Assembly: GCA_964639225.1 (NCBI GenBank)
Contig: CAZXCK010000006.1
Location: forward strand, 6,140-70,139
DNA length: 64,000 nt
Reading direction: 5' to 3'
DNA from: CAZXCK01 sp964639225
Lineage (GTDB): Bacteria > Chloroflexota > Anaerolineae > Aggregatilineales > Phototrophicaceae
Part shown: positions 24,988 through 34,300 of the stretch, piece after piece
How the letters are laid out: each line of letters begins with the position of its first letter
Position numbering within the stretch: position 1 is the stretch's first letter
Program-made: the position numbers and the translations under genes
The notes under the pieces: model-generated
Told to the model about the DNA's origin: nothing
What the model saw: only the letters and a program-made list of their open reading frames with translations
Database searches by the model: none

Positions 24988-27396
24988 TTAGTTAGAGGCT
25001 TGCAGCAAGCCGGTAGAGATCATGAAGATCAGGCCGATAATTACCGCTGCGACGGCAGCGAACAGCATGTACTGCTGCACCCGGCCTGTCTGGATGTGGC
25101 GGAACCAACCGCCGAAGCGCGCCACCCCCTGCGGGATGCCGTCGCCCACACCGTCGATCAGCCACAGGTTGAACACCTTGAGCAAATCGCCGAGGAAGGT
25201 CGCCACCCGCGCCACCAGATGGATAAAGCCATCGATGATGCCGCGATCCAAAAACTCCGAAACCACCACCCGCGAGAACCACTTCGACGGACGCACAAAA
25301 ACCAGCACATACAGCTCGTCGATGTAGTACTTGTTCTGCAGCAGCGGGTAGATCGGCCCCAGCACTTTCACCAGCGGGTCCGGCTCACCGGCCTGCAGCG
25401 GCTTGCGTCCATAGACCAGCCAGCCCACATACAGGCCGCCCAGCGCCACACCAAACGAGGTCAGCACCGGAATCCAGTTAAACGGCGGCTTGCCCGGCTG
25501 CATGTCGGGCAGCAGCGTGTACTTAACGTAGTCGAAGAACGGGTTGCCATCCGGCGACAGGATCGCGCCGAAAACCGGGAATTCCGGCGGCACACCCACA
25601 AACCCGGCGAAGATAGCGAAGAACGCCAGGATAATCAGCGGGAGCTGCATGGTAATGCTCACCACGTTGCGCGGTCCGCCCAGGCTGGCATGCTTGGCCT
25701 CTTCGGTGCGCGGCTCGCCCAGAAAAGTCAGCGAAAGCTGGCGCATGGTGTAGAAGGCCGTCAGGAACGCGGCCAGGCCCAGCATCAGGAAGACGAAGAA
25801 GTGAATGCCGGACGTATATCCGCTGAAGACGTACCAGGCGTCCGCCAGGATTTCATCTTTGGACCAGAAGCCAGCGGTCAGCAGCGGGAAGCCCGCCAAC
25901 GAGAAGCCGCCAGCGATGAACGTCCACGCCGTCACCGGGATGCGCTGCATCAGCCCGCCCATGTTCATCATGTCCTGCGGGTCGAACGGCTCGCGTTCCA
26001 TGCGGCTGCGTGGATGCTCGTGATAGTCTTCTTCTTCGTATGCTTCAGGCGGTTCAGCCTCGTGGCTGGTGGGCACCGTGCCACCTTCCGGCAGCGCGTG
26101 GACCTCATGATGATGATGGTGTTCGTGGACGTGATGCTCGCCGTGCTCCATCGCGTGGATCACCGAGCCGGACGCCATAAACAGCAGCGCCTTGAAGAAG
26201 GCGTGTGTAATCAGGTGGAAGAACGCGGCGATATACGCGCCGATGCCCAGCGCGGCCATCATAAAGCCGAGCTGCGAGATCGTCGAATAGGCCAGTACGC
26301 GCTTGACGTCGTTCTGCGCGACGGCGATCGTCGCCGCAAACAGCGCCGTAAAACCGCCAACAACCGCCATAAACATCAGTGGCGCTGTCATGACGCCGTG
26401 ATGTGGATCGCCACCCGCCTGGAACAGCGGATACATACGCACGACAGCGTAGATACCAGCGGAAACCATCGCCGCCGCGTGGATCATCGCGCTGACCGGC
26501 GTGGGGCCTTCCATCGCGTCTGGCAGCCACACATGCAGCGGGAACTGCGCCGACTTACCCACCGTGCCGATAATCAGGAAAATGCCGATCAGCCCGGCGG
26601 CGCTCAACCCCCAGCTACCCAGGATAATCGCCTCGGTGTTGGCCAGCCCGGCCAATACCGCTTCGTTATACAGGATTTCGCGGAAGCTCAGTGTGCCGGT
26701 CAGCGCGTAGAGATAAGCGATGCCCAGCAGCATGATGACGTCGGCCACACGGGTCGTCGTGAACGCTTTGATAGCGGCCCGGTAGGCGCTCTTCTTCTCG
26801 AACCAGAAGCCGATGAGCATGTACGAACACAGGCCCATCACTTCCCAGCCGATGAACAGCAGCAGCAGATTGTCGGCCACCACCAGCGTGAGCATCGCGC
26901 CAGCAAACAACGAGATAAGCGCAAAAAACCGCGACTGGCGCGGGTCATGGGCCATGTAGCCAATTGAGTAGATGAAGATACAGATCACCGCGATGGGCAC
27001 CATGAGCAGCATCACACTGGTCAGCGGGTCCACCAGCACGCCCATACGCAGCGTATCCAGGCCGGTCGCCAGCCATTCCAGGCTGCTGCCGTAGGTGCGA
27101 TCGTCCAGGCCGAACTGCTCGATGCTGATGCTGTCGAAAAAGACGACCATGCTCATCAACCAGGCCGCGACCACGCCCGCCATGCCCACCACAATGCTGA
27201 TGACACGCCACAGCGGCTGGTCCACCGGCACTTTCATGCCTTCATAATCGGGATGATGTCCGCCGTAGTGATGCGCGTCGTCGGCGCGCACCCACATGCT
27301 GCGGCTGGTCAGCAGCGAGATGATGGCAAAAGCCAGCAGCGGCCCGACCGGGATCAGCCAGGGCAGATAATTCAAATCGCTGAAGTTTACGTCCAT
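24988..27396 (-). CDS. nuoL: NADH-quinone oxidoreductase subunit L with extended lateral helix and His-rich loop
   Basis: The distal antiporter-like subunit of complex I, about 802 residues against 610-650 usually. Core motifs are LLLFIGWEVMGLCSYMLIGF, GKSAQFPLHVWLPDAMEGPTPVSAM and NDVKRVLAYSTISQLG. Two regions are unusual. A His/Glu-rich loop of about 55 residues (about 418-472) interrupts the normal GSVIHAME...QDMMNMGGL junction. In the C-terminal lateral helix, an extra segment of about 26 residues lies between GIIDG and a second LIDG, before the family IQTG. The ATG at 27396 gives the typical N-terminus; a TTG three codons upstream was rejected. Confidence 0.95.
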   Translation of the reverse strand: MDVNFSDLNYLPWLIPVGPLLAFAIISLLTSRSMWVRADDAHHYGGHHPDYEGMKVPVDQPLWRVISIVVGMAGVVAAWLMSMVVFFDSISIEQFGLDDRTYGSSLEWLATGLDTLRMGVLVDPLTSVMLLMVPIAVICIFIYSIGYMAHDPRQSRFFALISLFAGAMLTLVVADNLLLLFIGWEVMGLCSYMLIGFWFEKKSAYRAAIKAFTTTRVADVIMLLGIAYLYALTGTLSFREILYNEAVLAGLANTEAIILGSWGLSAAGLIGIFLIIGTVGKSAQFPLHVWLPDAMEGPTPVSAMIHAAAMVSAGIYAVVRMYPLFQAGGDPHHGVMTAPLMFMAVVGGFTALFAATIAVAQNDVKRVLAYSTISQLGFMMAALGIGAYIAAFFHLITHAFFKALLFMASGSVIHAMEHGEHHVHEHHHHHEVHALPEGGTVPTSHEAEPPEAYEEEDYHEHPRSRMEREPFDPQDMMNMGGLMQRIPVTAWTFIAGGFSLAGFPLLTAGFWSKDEILADAWYVFSGYTSGIHFFVFLMLGLAAFLTAFYTMRQLSLTFLGEPRTEEAKHASLGGPRNVVSITMQLPLIILAFFAIFAGFVGVPPEFPVFGAILSPDGNPFFDYVKYTLLPDMQPGKPPFNWIPVLTSFGVALGGLYVGWLVYGRKPLQAGEPDPLVKVLGPIYPLLQNKYYIDELYVLVFVRPSKWFSRVVVSEFLDRGIIDGFIHLVARVATFLGDLLKVFNLWLIDGVGDGIPQGVARFGGWFRHIQTGRVQQYMLFAAVAAVIIGLIFMISTGLLQASN

Positions 27397-27412
27397 GCGC
27401 CACAACCTTTAG

Positions 27413-27721
27413 TTACCATTTAAGCAGGTCCACCTCATCCACCGACACCGAGCGGCGGCTGCGGTAAACAGAGATGATGATCGCCAGACCCACCGCGACT
27501 TCGGCGGCGGCGACCACGAAAATAAACGCGGCGAACGCCTGCCCGCTCATGTTGAGCGGTGTCTGGAAACGCCAGAACGCCACCAGATTGATGTTGACCG
27601 CGTTGAGCATCAGCTCGATACCCATCAGAACCGCTACGGCATTGCGGCGCGAAAGCACACCATAAGCGCCAATAAAAAACAGCGCCGCCGCTACCGTCAA
27701 AAACATCCAGAGTGGGACCAT
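27413..27721 (-). CDS. nuoK: NADH-quinone oxidoreductase subunit K
   Basis: A small membrane subunit of complex I, 102 residues with three membrane helices. It contains two of the membrane acids of the proton relay: Glu in GIELMLNAVNINLVAF and Glu in FVVAAAEVAVGLAI. The length is typical. It lies between nuoJ and nuoL on the same strand, 16 bases before the nuoL start. Confidence 0.95.
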   Translation of the reverse strand: MVPLWMFLTVAAALFFIGAYGVLSRRNAVAVLMGIELMLNAVNINLVAFWRFQTPLNMSGQAFAAFIFVVAAAEVAVGLAIIISVYRSRRSVSVDEVDLLKW

Positions 27722-27760
27722 GTTTCCGTTCCTTACTCCTACAAGTCGCTCACAGCCGCT

Positions 27761-28279
27761 CTAGTCGTCGTCACGGGCGATGAAAATCGCGCCGATCATG
27801 GCCGCCGTCAGCAGCAGCGAGGCCACCTCAAACGGCAGTACATACTGGTCGCCACTGACCAGGGCCACGCCCAGGTCGGCTGTCGTCGCCACCACATCCG
27901 ATGCCGGCTCGGTGGTGTTGCCCCACAGCGGCACAATCACCACTGCCACCACAAAGACGAAGGCCGCCACACTCACCAGCACCGCCGCCCACCACTGGCG
28001 GTTGCTCGGCTCTGGCATATGGGTCATGCTGCGGGTGAGCATCACCGCGAAGGTGATCAGGATACCGATGGCACCGATGTAAACCAGAATTTGCACCGCC
28101 GCCAGAAACGGCGCGCTGAGCAGAACAAAATACCCCGCCACACCAAACAGGCTGGCCATCAACCACATCGCAGCCCGAACCAGGTTGCGGTTCGTCACCA
28201 CGCCGATGGCCCCGCCCAGGATGAGGATGGTGAAAAAGCCAAAGGCAATCGCTTCAGGGGTCAGATTACCGAACGTCAT
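27761..28279 (-). CDS. nuoJ: NADH-quinone oxidoreductase subunit J
   Basis: A membrane subunit of complex I, 172 residues with five predicted helices. VQILVYIGAIGILITFAVML is the conserved helix 3 with its pi-bulge region, and the N-terminal ATNRNLVRAAMWL-like segment matches the family. Its position after nuoH is notable because nuoI, normally between nuoH and nuoJ, is absent. Confidence 0.94.
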   Translation of the reverse strand: MTFGNLTPEAIAFGFFTILILGGAIGVVTNRNLVRAAMWLMASLFGVAGYFVLLSAPFLAAVQILVYIGAIGILITFAVMLTRSMTHMPEPSNRQWWAAVLVSVAAFVFVVAVVIVPLWGNTTEPASDVVATTADLGVALVSGDQYVLPFEVASLLLTAAMIGAIFIARDDD

Positions 28280-28299
28280 TTGCTCATCTCTCGCTCTCG

Positions 28300-29547
28300 T
28301 TATTCGCTGGCGCGGGCGACGGCGTCGGCGGGCAGCAGCGGCGCTTCCGCGTCGTCGTCCGCCTTCTCGGCCAGGCGCTCACGACGGCCCTGGCTGCGGA
28401 CAACCGCCATCAGACCGGCAAAGACAGCCACATTACCCAGGAAGAACACCAGAGTCTGCGGCACATTGGCGACAAAATCGTTGGCATCCGCCGCCGACGG
28501 CGCGATCCCCAGTTCCTGCACAACACGCAGCAGGAAGGCCATCACCAGCAGGTTCACAATCGACAGCGGAACCAGCAGCATCCAGTTAAACGACATCAAC
28601 TGGTCGATGCGCAGGCGCGGCAGCGAATTGCGCACCCACAGCGAGATGAAGTACCACACGCTCGCCTTGAGGATCAGCCATACCAGGCCCAGCAGCGGAA
28701 TCTGCTGCACAAACGGGCCATGATAACCGCCGGTGAACAGCACCGCCATCAGCATACCGTTGGTGAACACATGCATAAACTCGCCAGCGAAAAAGATGGC
28801 GAATTTCATGCCGGAGTACTCAATGTTGTAACCGGCTACCAGCTCGGATTCGGCCTCGATCAGGTCGAAGGGGGCGCGGCCTGTTTCCGCCTGGGCGGAG
28901 ATGAAAAACAGCACCGCCGACACCGGTGCCATAAACAGGAACCACATACCCGCCTGTGCCTCGACCAGCCCGACCATGCTCATGGTCCCTGCCAGCAGCA
29001 CCGGCACCACCAGCGACAACGCCAGCGGAATCTCATAGCTGATGAGCTGCGCCACCACGCGGAAAGCGCCCAGCAGCGCGTATTTATTGTTGCTGGACCA
29101 GCCAGCCATAATCACCGCCAGCGTGCCAATCGAGGCCACCGCGATGAAATACAAAACGCCGATCTCCAGGTCTACACCCACATGGATCGGCGAGAAGGGG
29201 ATGACCGCCCATATTAAAAGAACAGACATCGTCATGATGACCGGCGAAGCGTTGTAAATCCATTTGTCCGCGCCCGCCGGGGTGATGTCTTCCTTACCGA
29301 TGAGCTTGATCACATCGGCAATCGGTTGCAGCAGGCCGAAAGGCCCTACACGATTCGGCCCCAGCCGGTCCTGAATGCGGGCGGCGATCTTACGCTCCAC
29401 CCAGATGAGCGCCACCGTCGTCAGCAGCGGGAAGGTCGCCACCAGCAGCACGCCCATAAAGATCGAGGCGAACTGAGCCAGGTCCGGGTCCCAGCCTGCC
29501 TGCACCAGACACGGCGCAAATGTGTTGATGATATTCTGGCATTCCAT
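28300..29547 (-). CDS. nuoH: NADH-quinone oxidoreductase subunit H
   Basis: A membrane subunit forming much of the quinone chamber of complex I, 415 residues against about 325 in Escherichia coli. ERKIAARIQDRLGPNRVGPFGLLQPIADVIKL is the signature of the first cytoplasmic loop. AEAGRAPFDLIEAESELVAGYNIEYSG-type sequence supplies the second, with the conserved acids. The extra length is an N-terminal segment and a charged tail of about 50 residues ending in ADAVARASE. It follows nuoA after 29 bases. Confidence 0.95.
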   Translation of the reverse strand: MECQNIINTFAPCLVQAGWDPDLAQFASIFMGVLLVATFPLLTTVALIWVERKIAARIQDRLGPNRVGPFGLLQPIADVIKLIGKEDITPAGADKWIYNASPVIMTMSVLLIWAVIPFSPIHVGVDLEIGVLYFIAVASIGTLAVIMAGWSSNNKYALLGAFRVVAQLISYEIPLALSLVVPVLLAGTMSMVGLVEAQAGMWFLFMAPVSAVLFFISAQAETGRAPFDLIEAESELVAGYNIEYSGMKFAIFFAGEFMHVFTNGMLMAVLFTGGYHGPFVQQIPLLGLVWLILKASVWYFISLWVRNSLPRLRIDQLMSFNWMLLVPLSIVNLLVMAFLLRVVQELGIAPSAADANDFVANVPQTLVFFLGNVAVFAGLMAVVRSQGRRERLAEKADDDAEAPLLPADAVARASE

Positions 29548-29576
29548 TGAACTTTACCCCTCCTCGCTCGTTCCCA

Positions 29577-29939
29577 TCAGGTCCATTGCAGCGCGTTTTT
29601 GCGCCAGGCATAGACCAGCGCATCGGTGAGCAGGAAGATAAACAGGAACCCCGCGCCGAACGCAAAGAAATCCAACTGGCGGTAGGCCACCGCCCAGGGG
29701 AACAGCAGGACCATCTCCACATCAAAAACCAGAAAGATCAGCCCGTAGATGTAATACTGGACCTTGAACTGCACCCAGGTATCACCCACTGTCTCTACAC
29801 CGCATTCATATGTCGCCTGTTTGATGGCGTTAGGCTTACGGGGGCTAATCAGACCGCCCAGCACAATCGGCAGGGCAGGCAGTACGGGAGCCATGACAAA
29901 AAACACGCCAATAAAGGCCCACTCGCTCAGTACATTCAT
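29577..29939 (-). CDS. nuoA: NADH-quinone oxidoreductase subunit A
   Basis: A membrane subunit of complex I, 120 residues with three helices. YECGVETVGDTWVQFKVQYYIYGLIFLVFDVEMVLLFPWA contains the conserved Cys loop and the acidic Asp-Glu pair of helix 2. The ATG at 29939 was chosen because the protein then starts MNVLSEWAFIGVFF, matching the family. The frame stays open upstream for 72 codons, but that part is structured leader with no NuoA similarity. It is the first gene of the membrane-arm operon. Confidence 0.93.
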   Translation of the reverse strand: MNVLSEWAFIGVFFVMAPVLPALPIVLGGLISPRKPNAIKQATYECGVETVGDTWVQFKVQYYIYGLIFLVFDVEMVLLFPWAVAYRQLDFFAFGAGFLFIFLLTDALVYAWRKNALQWT

Positions 29940-30381
29940 AGGGATTTTTACTCCCACATTAAAAAACTGACGCCGGATATTACAGCACAAGCGCGTCGTT
30001 AACGATCCACCGGTTATGGCATTCAGGCATCTGCGCTGGTACAGGCCGGGACCGGCCTGTCGATCATCAGGCGAGTACCCCTGTTCGGCCCGGCGCAGCA
30101 GCGTCGTGCGCCCTGTTGATGGCAGGCACGCCACCGTCCCCACATTTACATGCAACCGGAGAACATCGGTAACCTTGCGCCCTTTGTCACAAGCGAAGCT
30201 AGTATAGCATCACAACATAGACCCTGCAATGAATCAGAAAACCGGGTTTTACATCGTCACGAGCGCGCCAGATTTTAGCATACTTGCCCAATAGAAAAAA
30301 GCATCATGAACAAAATGGCCGCATTGACAGCGGCGCGTTACAATGTCCGCCAGCGTCCCGCAGGCGAAAGGGTGAACACTG
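29940..30381. promoter_or_regulatory. divergent intergenic region with a long structured nuoA leader
   Basis: 442 bases between nuoA (minus) and the hydrolase gene (plus). The predicted nuoA leader is about 255 bases long and rich in hairpins, including a perfect palindrome with arms ACAGGCCGG and CCGGCCTGT (30041-30060) and a GCGCA/TGCGC stem near 30090. No known riboswitch motif was recognised. The hydrolase gene has a good ribosome site (AGGGTG, seven bases before its ATG) and a TTGACA at about 30323, but no -10 box at the right distance. Confidence 0.5.
30201..30229 (-). promoter_or_regulatory. sigma-70-type promoter of the nuo operon
   Basis: Minus-strand TTGCAG (30224-30229), exactly 17 bases of spacer, then TATACT (30201-30206). 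The expected transcript start is near 30194, giving an unusually long leader before nuoA. Confidence 0.65.
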
Positions 30382-31251
30382 ATGAGCGTGCCAGCAATCG
30401 ACATCCAGCAGAAGCTGACCAAAACCAACGGCATCACGCTGAACGTGGCCCAGGCCGGGCCAGAGGACGGCCCGCTGGTCATTCTGCTGCACGGCTTCCC
30501 GGAGTTCTGGTACGGCTGGCGGCACCAGATTCCCCACCTGGCCGGGCTGGGATTCCGCGTGTGGGCACCGGACCAGCGCGGTTACAATCTCAGCGACAAG
30601 CCCGACGAGCTGCGCAGTTACATCATCGACCGGCTGGTGATGGACATCGTCGGACTGATGACCACTGCCGGGCGTGAGCGCGCCATCATCGCCGGCCACG
30701 ACTGGGGCGCGATGGTCGCCTGGTGGCTGGCGCTGCGCTTCCCGGAGAAGGTCGAAAAGCTGGTGATTCTCAACGTGCCGCATCCGCGCGTGTTCGGCAA
30801 AACGCTCAAAAGCAACCCCTCGCAGATGCTGCGCAGCATGTATGCTTATTTTTTCCAGTTTCCGCTGCTGCCGGAACGTTTTATCAGCGTCGCCAATTAT
30901 CAGCCGGGTCTGCAGGCACTGCGCCGGACCAGCCTCAAGGGCAGCTTCACCGCCGCCGACCTGCGTGAGTATCGCAAGGCGTGGGCGCAGCCGGGGGCGC
31001 TCAACGCGATGCTCAACTGGTACCGGGCCTACGCCCGCTACGGCGCGGAACGCCCCACCGAATGGCGCGTGCGCGTGCCCACCATGATGATCTGGGGCGC
31101 GAAGGACATGTTCCTCAGCTCGCAGATGGCCGAGCCGAGCATCAACCTGTGCGACGAGGGCGAGCTGTACATCCTGCGTGAAGCCACGCATTGGGTCCAG
31201 CACGACCGCGCCGCCCGCGTCAACGAGCTGCTGACACAGTTTCTGACGTAG
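30382..31251 (+). CDS. alpha/beta hydrolase, epoxide hydrolase-like
   Basis: A 289-residue alpha/beta hydrolase. The oxyanion motif is LLHGFPEFWYGWRHQ, the nucleophile Asp sits in IAGHDWGAMVAWW, the acid Asp in IWGAKDMFLS and the base His in ATHWVQHDRA. Together with APDQRGYNLSDKP these are typical of soluble epoxide hydrolases, which open epoxides to diols. A cap domain spans about 130-215 and contains a YFFQFPLLPE segment. The substrate is unknown, and haloalkane dehalogenases share much of this pattern. It is one of the few plus-strand genes, divergent from nuoA. Confidence 0.87.
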   Translation: MSVPAIDIQQKLTKTNGITLNVAQAGPEDGPLVILLHGFPEFWYGWRHQIPHLAGLGFRVWAPDQRGYNLSDKPDELRSYIIDRLVMDIVGLMTTAGRERAIIAGHDWGAMVAWWLALRFPEKVEKLVILNVPHPRVFGKTLKSNPSQMLRSMYAYFFQFPLLPERFISVANYQPGLQALRRTSLKGSFTAADLREYRKAWAQPGALNAMLNWYRAYARYGAERPTEWRVRVPTMMIWGAKDMFLSSQMAEPSINLCDEGELYILREATHWVQHDRAARVNELLTQFLT

Positions 31252-31270
31252 CGCGTGCATATCCCCCAAC

Positions 31271-31307
31271 AAAAAACCGGCGGCATCCATATGCGGACGC
31301 CGCCGGT
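31271..31307 (-). terminator. intrinsic terminator of the alpha-2-macroglobulin-like gene
   Basis: Minus-strand stem ACCGGCGGC/GCCGCCGGT (9 bp) followed by six T residues, 24 bases after the stop codon. On the plus strand the same stem lies 19 bases after the hydrolase stop but lacks a T-run. Confidence 0.8.
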
Positions 31308-31330
31308 CGTGTGTTTAACCGTGCCGCCGA

Positions 31331-34300
31331 TTATTCCTCGGCGGGCAGAATGGTAAAAATGCTGCCCGCGCCGCGCCCGAACACATCCGGGAAGTACGTC
31401 TCGCGGACGGTGGGCGGCATCACGTTGAACGTACCCTCGATGCCGGGCCGGATGGTATACACATACTCATACGTTCCAGCCGGCAGATAGCTGCTGTGCA
31501 GCACCACTTTCTCATCACGGAATTCGATGTTGCTGAACCACCACCAGCCCCAGCCCCGACTCAGCGGATCGCTGGCGTCCAGGCCCGGACGGGTGCCGAT
31601 TTGCTGGCTGGTCTCCAGGTTGGGGTCGATGCCTTCCGCGCCCGCTGGCAGCGGGTCCTCGACAACGACATAATGCAGGCTGCTGGGCGCGATGATCGTC
31701 AGCCGCACCTGCACCACATCGCCCACACGCGCCTCGGTGATCGGGTCGCGGTCGGGGTCGTTGAGCAGGGTATAGTGCCGCTCGATGACCACGCCGCTGT
31801 TGATCGGCTCGATCTCCGAGACCGGCAGGAACAACCGCAGATACGCCGTGTAGTACAGGTTGCCCTCGCCCTCGCCGCGCGTCACCGTGAGGCGATTCGT
31901 CTCGTCGCGCAGCATCTGCGCCACATCGACGATCTGCTGCTGCGACTCGGTGGCGGTGGCCGGGCTGGCCTGTGACTGCGCCAGCAGTTCGTCGTTAAAC
32001 GTCAGCCCGTAGTCGTAGACCGGGTTCAGGTCGCCGCTGACCAGCATCCAGTCAGCCAGTGCCATCACCGCCCAGGCCGTTTCCTGCGTCGTCTGCCAGG
32101 AGTCGGCGCTGCGAGCGACCATCAGCCAGCGGACCACATTGGGGATCAGTTCGCTGTCCGGATTCATGCGGACCAGCGTCTGCAGCACCATCGACGTGGT
32201 GCGCGTGTTCGTGTTCCAGTTCCAGAAGTCGCGGCCTGCCTCTTCCCAGTGGACACCGTTGGCGCTGGTGATGGCGTCGTTGACGATGTCCGACAGCAGC
32301 GTATCGGCGCGCGTGTCGCCCTCGCCCGCTGCGGCGGCCATGTCGAAAGCGCTGGCCAGCAGAGCCTTCGCGTAGATGCTCAGGCGCTCGCGGCTGTCGT
32401 AGTGCTGGTCCATCCGGGCGACATCCGCGTCACCAGAGTAAGCCAGCGCATGCAGCATAAACACCTGCCGGTCAATCCGCCAGCCGGGCATCTGCGGCGT
32501 GATGGCGCGGAACTCCGACTCCAGGAAATTCTGCGCCTGTACGATCACTGCCTCGTCAACGGCGAAACCGTTCTCACGAGCCGTCGCCAGACCGATGAGC
32601 GCGTAAGCCGTCACCAGCGGATTGCTGTCGTCCTGGACGAACCAGCCCCAGCCGCCGTCGGCTTTCTGCTGCGCGTACAGCCGCTGGATAGCGAACTGCA
32701 CCTGCGCATCGAGCGCGGCCAGCATACCGTCATCGTCGGGCACTTCCAGCTTTTGCAGCGTGCGATAGGTCATCACGTTGGGCAGGAAGCGGCTGATGGT
32801 CGCCTCGATGCTCTCATACGGGTAACGTTCCAGCACGCGCAGCGCGTCGATAGAAGCCGCCGCCAGCGACGGGTCCAGGTTGACGGTCAGTTCGCCCTGC
32901 GTCACGTCGAAGCGCTGTGGCAGCACAATCGACTCGGTGACCGAATCCGCGCTGCGCAGCACGCCGCCCGTCCCGGCGATGTCCGGCGCTTCGTAGCGAT
33001 AGACCGGCAGCAGTCGCTCGTCACCCTGACCCAGCGGCGGTTTGCTGGCGTCGGCATACTCGCCGTCCTCGCTGGCCACATAGAAGGTCAGATCAACGGC
33101 GTCCATATCGCTGACGATCACCGGCCAGTCGATGCGCTGGCGACCGCCCGCCGGGATGACCGCCGTCTGCACGGTGTCGCCCTGGAAGATCACGCCGGTC
33201 CCCTCGACGGCGACCTCGACCGACTGGGCGCTGCCAGTGTTGTTGTTGACCACCGCGCCCAGCACCAGCTCGTCATCGACCACGAAGAAGCGCGGCGTCA
33301 CCGGGCGGATCAGCAGCGGTCGCGTGCTGACGATGTCGTAAGTCTCCTGCCCCACCAGCATATCGGCAGCGGCGGTCACACCGCGCACGTCCAGCCGCCA
33401 GGTGGTCAGGTTGTCGGGCAGCGTCACCGAGAAGGTCGCCTCGCCGTTTTCATCGGTGACGACTGCGCCTTCCCAGAAGGCCGTATCCAGGAATTCCTCG
33501 CGGATGTCGAAGATGCCGCCATCGAAGCCGCCACCGCCGCCACCACCCTTGATGGTGTCGAGGACAGTCTGCGTAAGCTGGTCGGTGCTGATGGTCAGCG
33601 GCGATGCTGTACGCATGGCCAGTTCCTGCAGGCCGTAGAAGAAGTCCAGAATGGGGCCGGTGTTCGGCTCGGCCAATGACAGCGCCGCCAGGTCAGTGAG
33701 GGCGATGCCCAGTTCGGCCTGAACCGGGTTGCCTTCATAGTCGGTGGTGCGCACAGTGTAGCTGATCGTGTCGCCTGGCCCGGCCTGTTCCTGATCGGGC
33801 GTGATGTCAACGGTGATCTGTCGGCGCGAGTTATCAACCTGGAGCTGAACCATACCCATACGGAAGCCGGCGGTAGGGTTGGTGTCGTCCACACCCTTGA
33901 CCAGCGTCACGCTCACGTAGACGTTGGGCGCGAACGCCTCGCCGATGGGCAGCTCGTAAACATACGAGTTGCTGTCCAGCGTCACCCGTTCGGATTGCAG
34001 CACACCGGCGCGCTCGACGGTGATGAGCGCCTCGACCTCGCCCTGGAACGGTGATGTGATCAGAATCTGCGCGGTGTCGCCGATGTCGTAACTCTGAGCG
34101 TCGGCGATCAGATCGATACGATTGCTGTTCTCCTGTCGCCAGGTGATATACTCGCCGCTGCTGACCCACAGGGTCGTAGCAGAGCTGATTTCGTTGCCTG
34201 CTGAATCCCGGCTGCTGGCGGTGATCTTGTAGATGCCGCCTGCCGGTGGGATAAAGACGTAGCTGGCTTTGCCATCGTCGCCGGTGGTGACTTCCGCCGT

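Noticed and set aside
25000..26967. 655-codon plus-strand open frame antisense to nuoL
   Set aside because: Low-complexity Arg/Gln/His sequence mirroring nuoL codons; no ribosome site or known motif.
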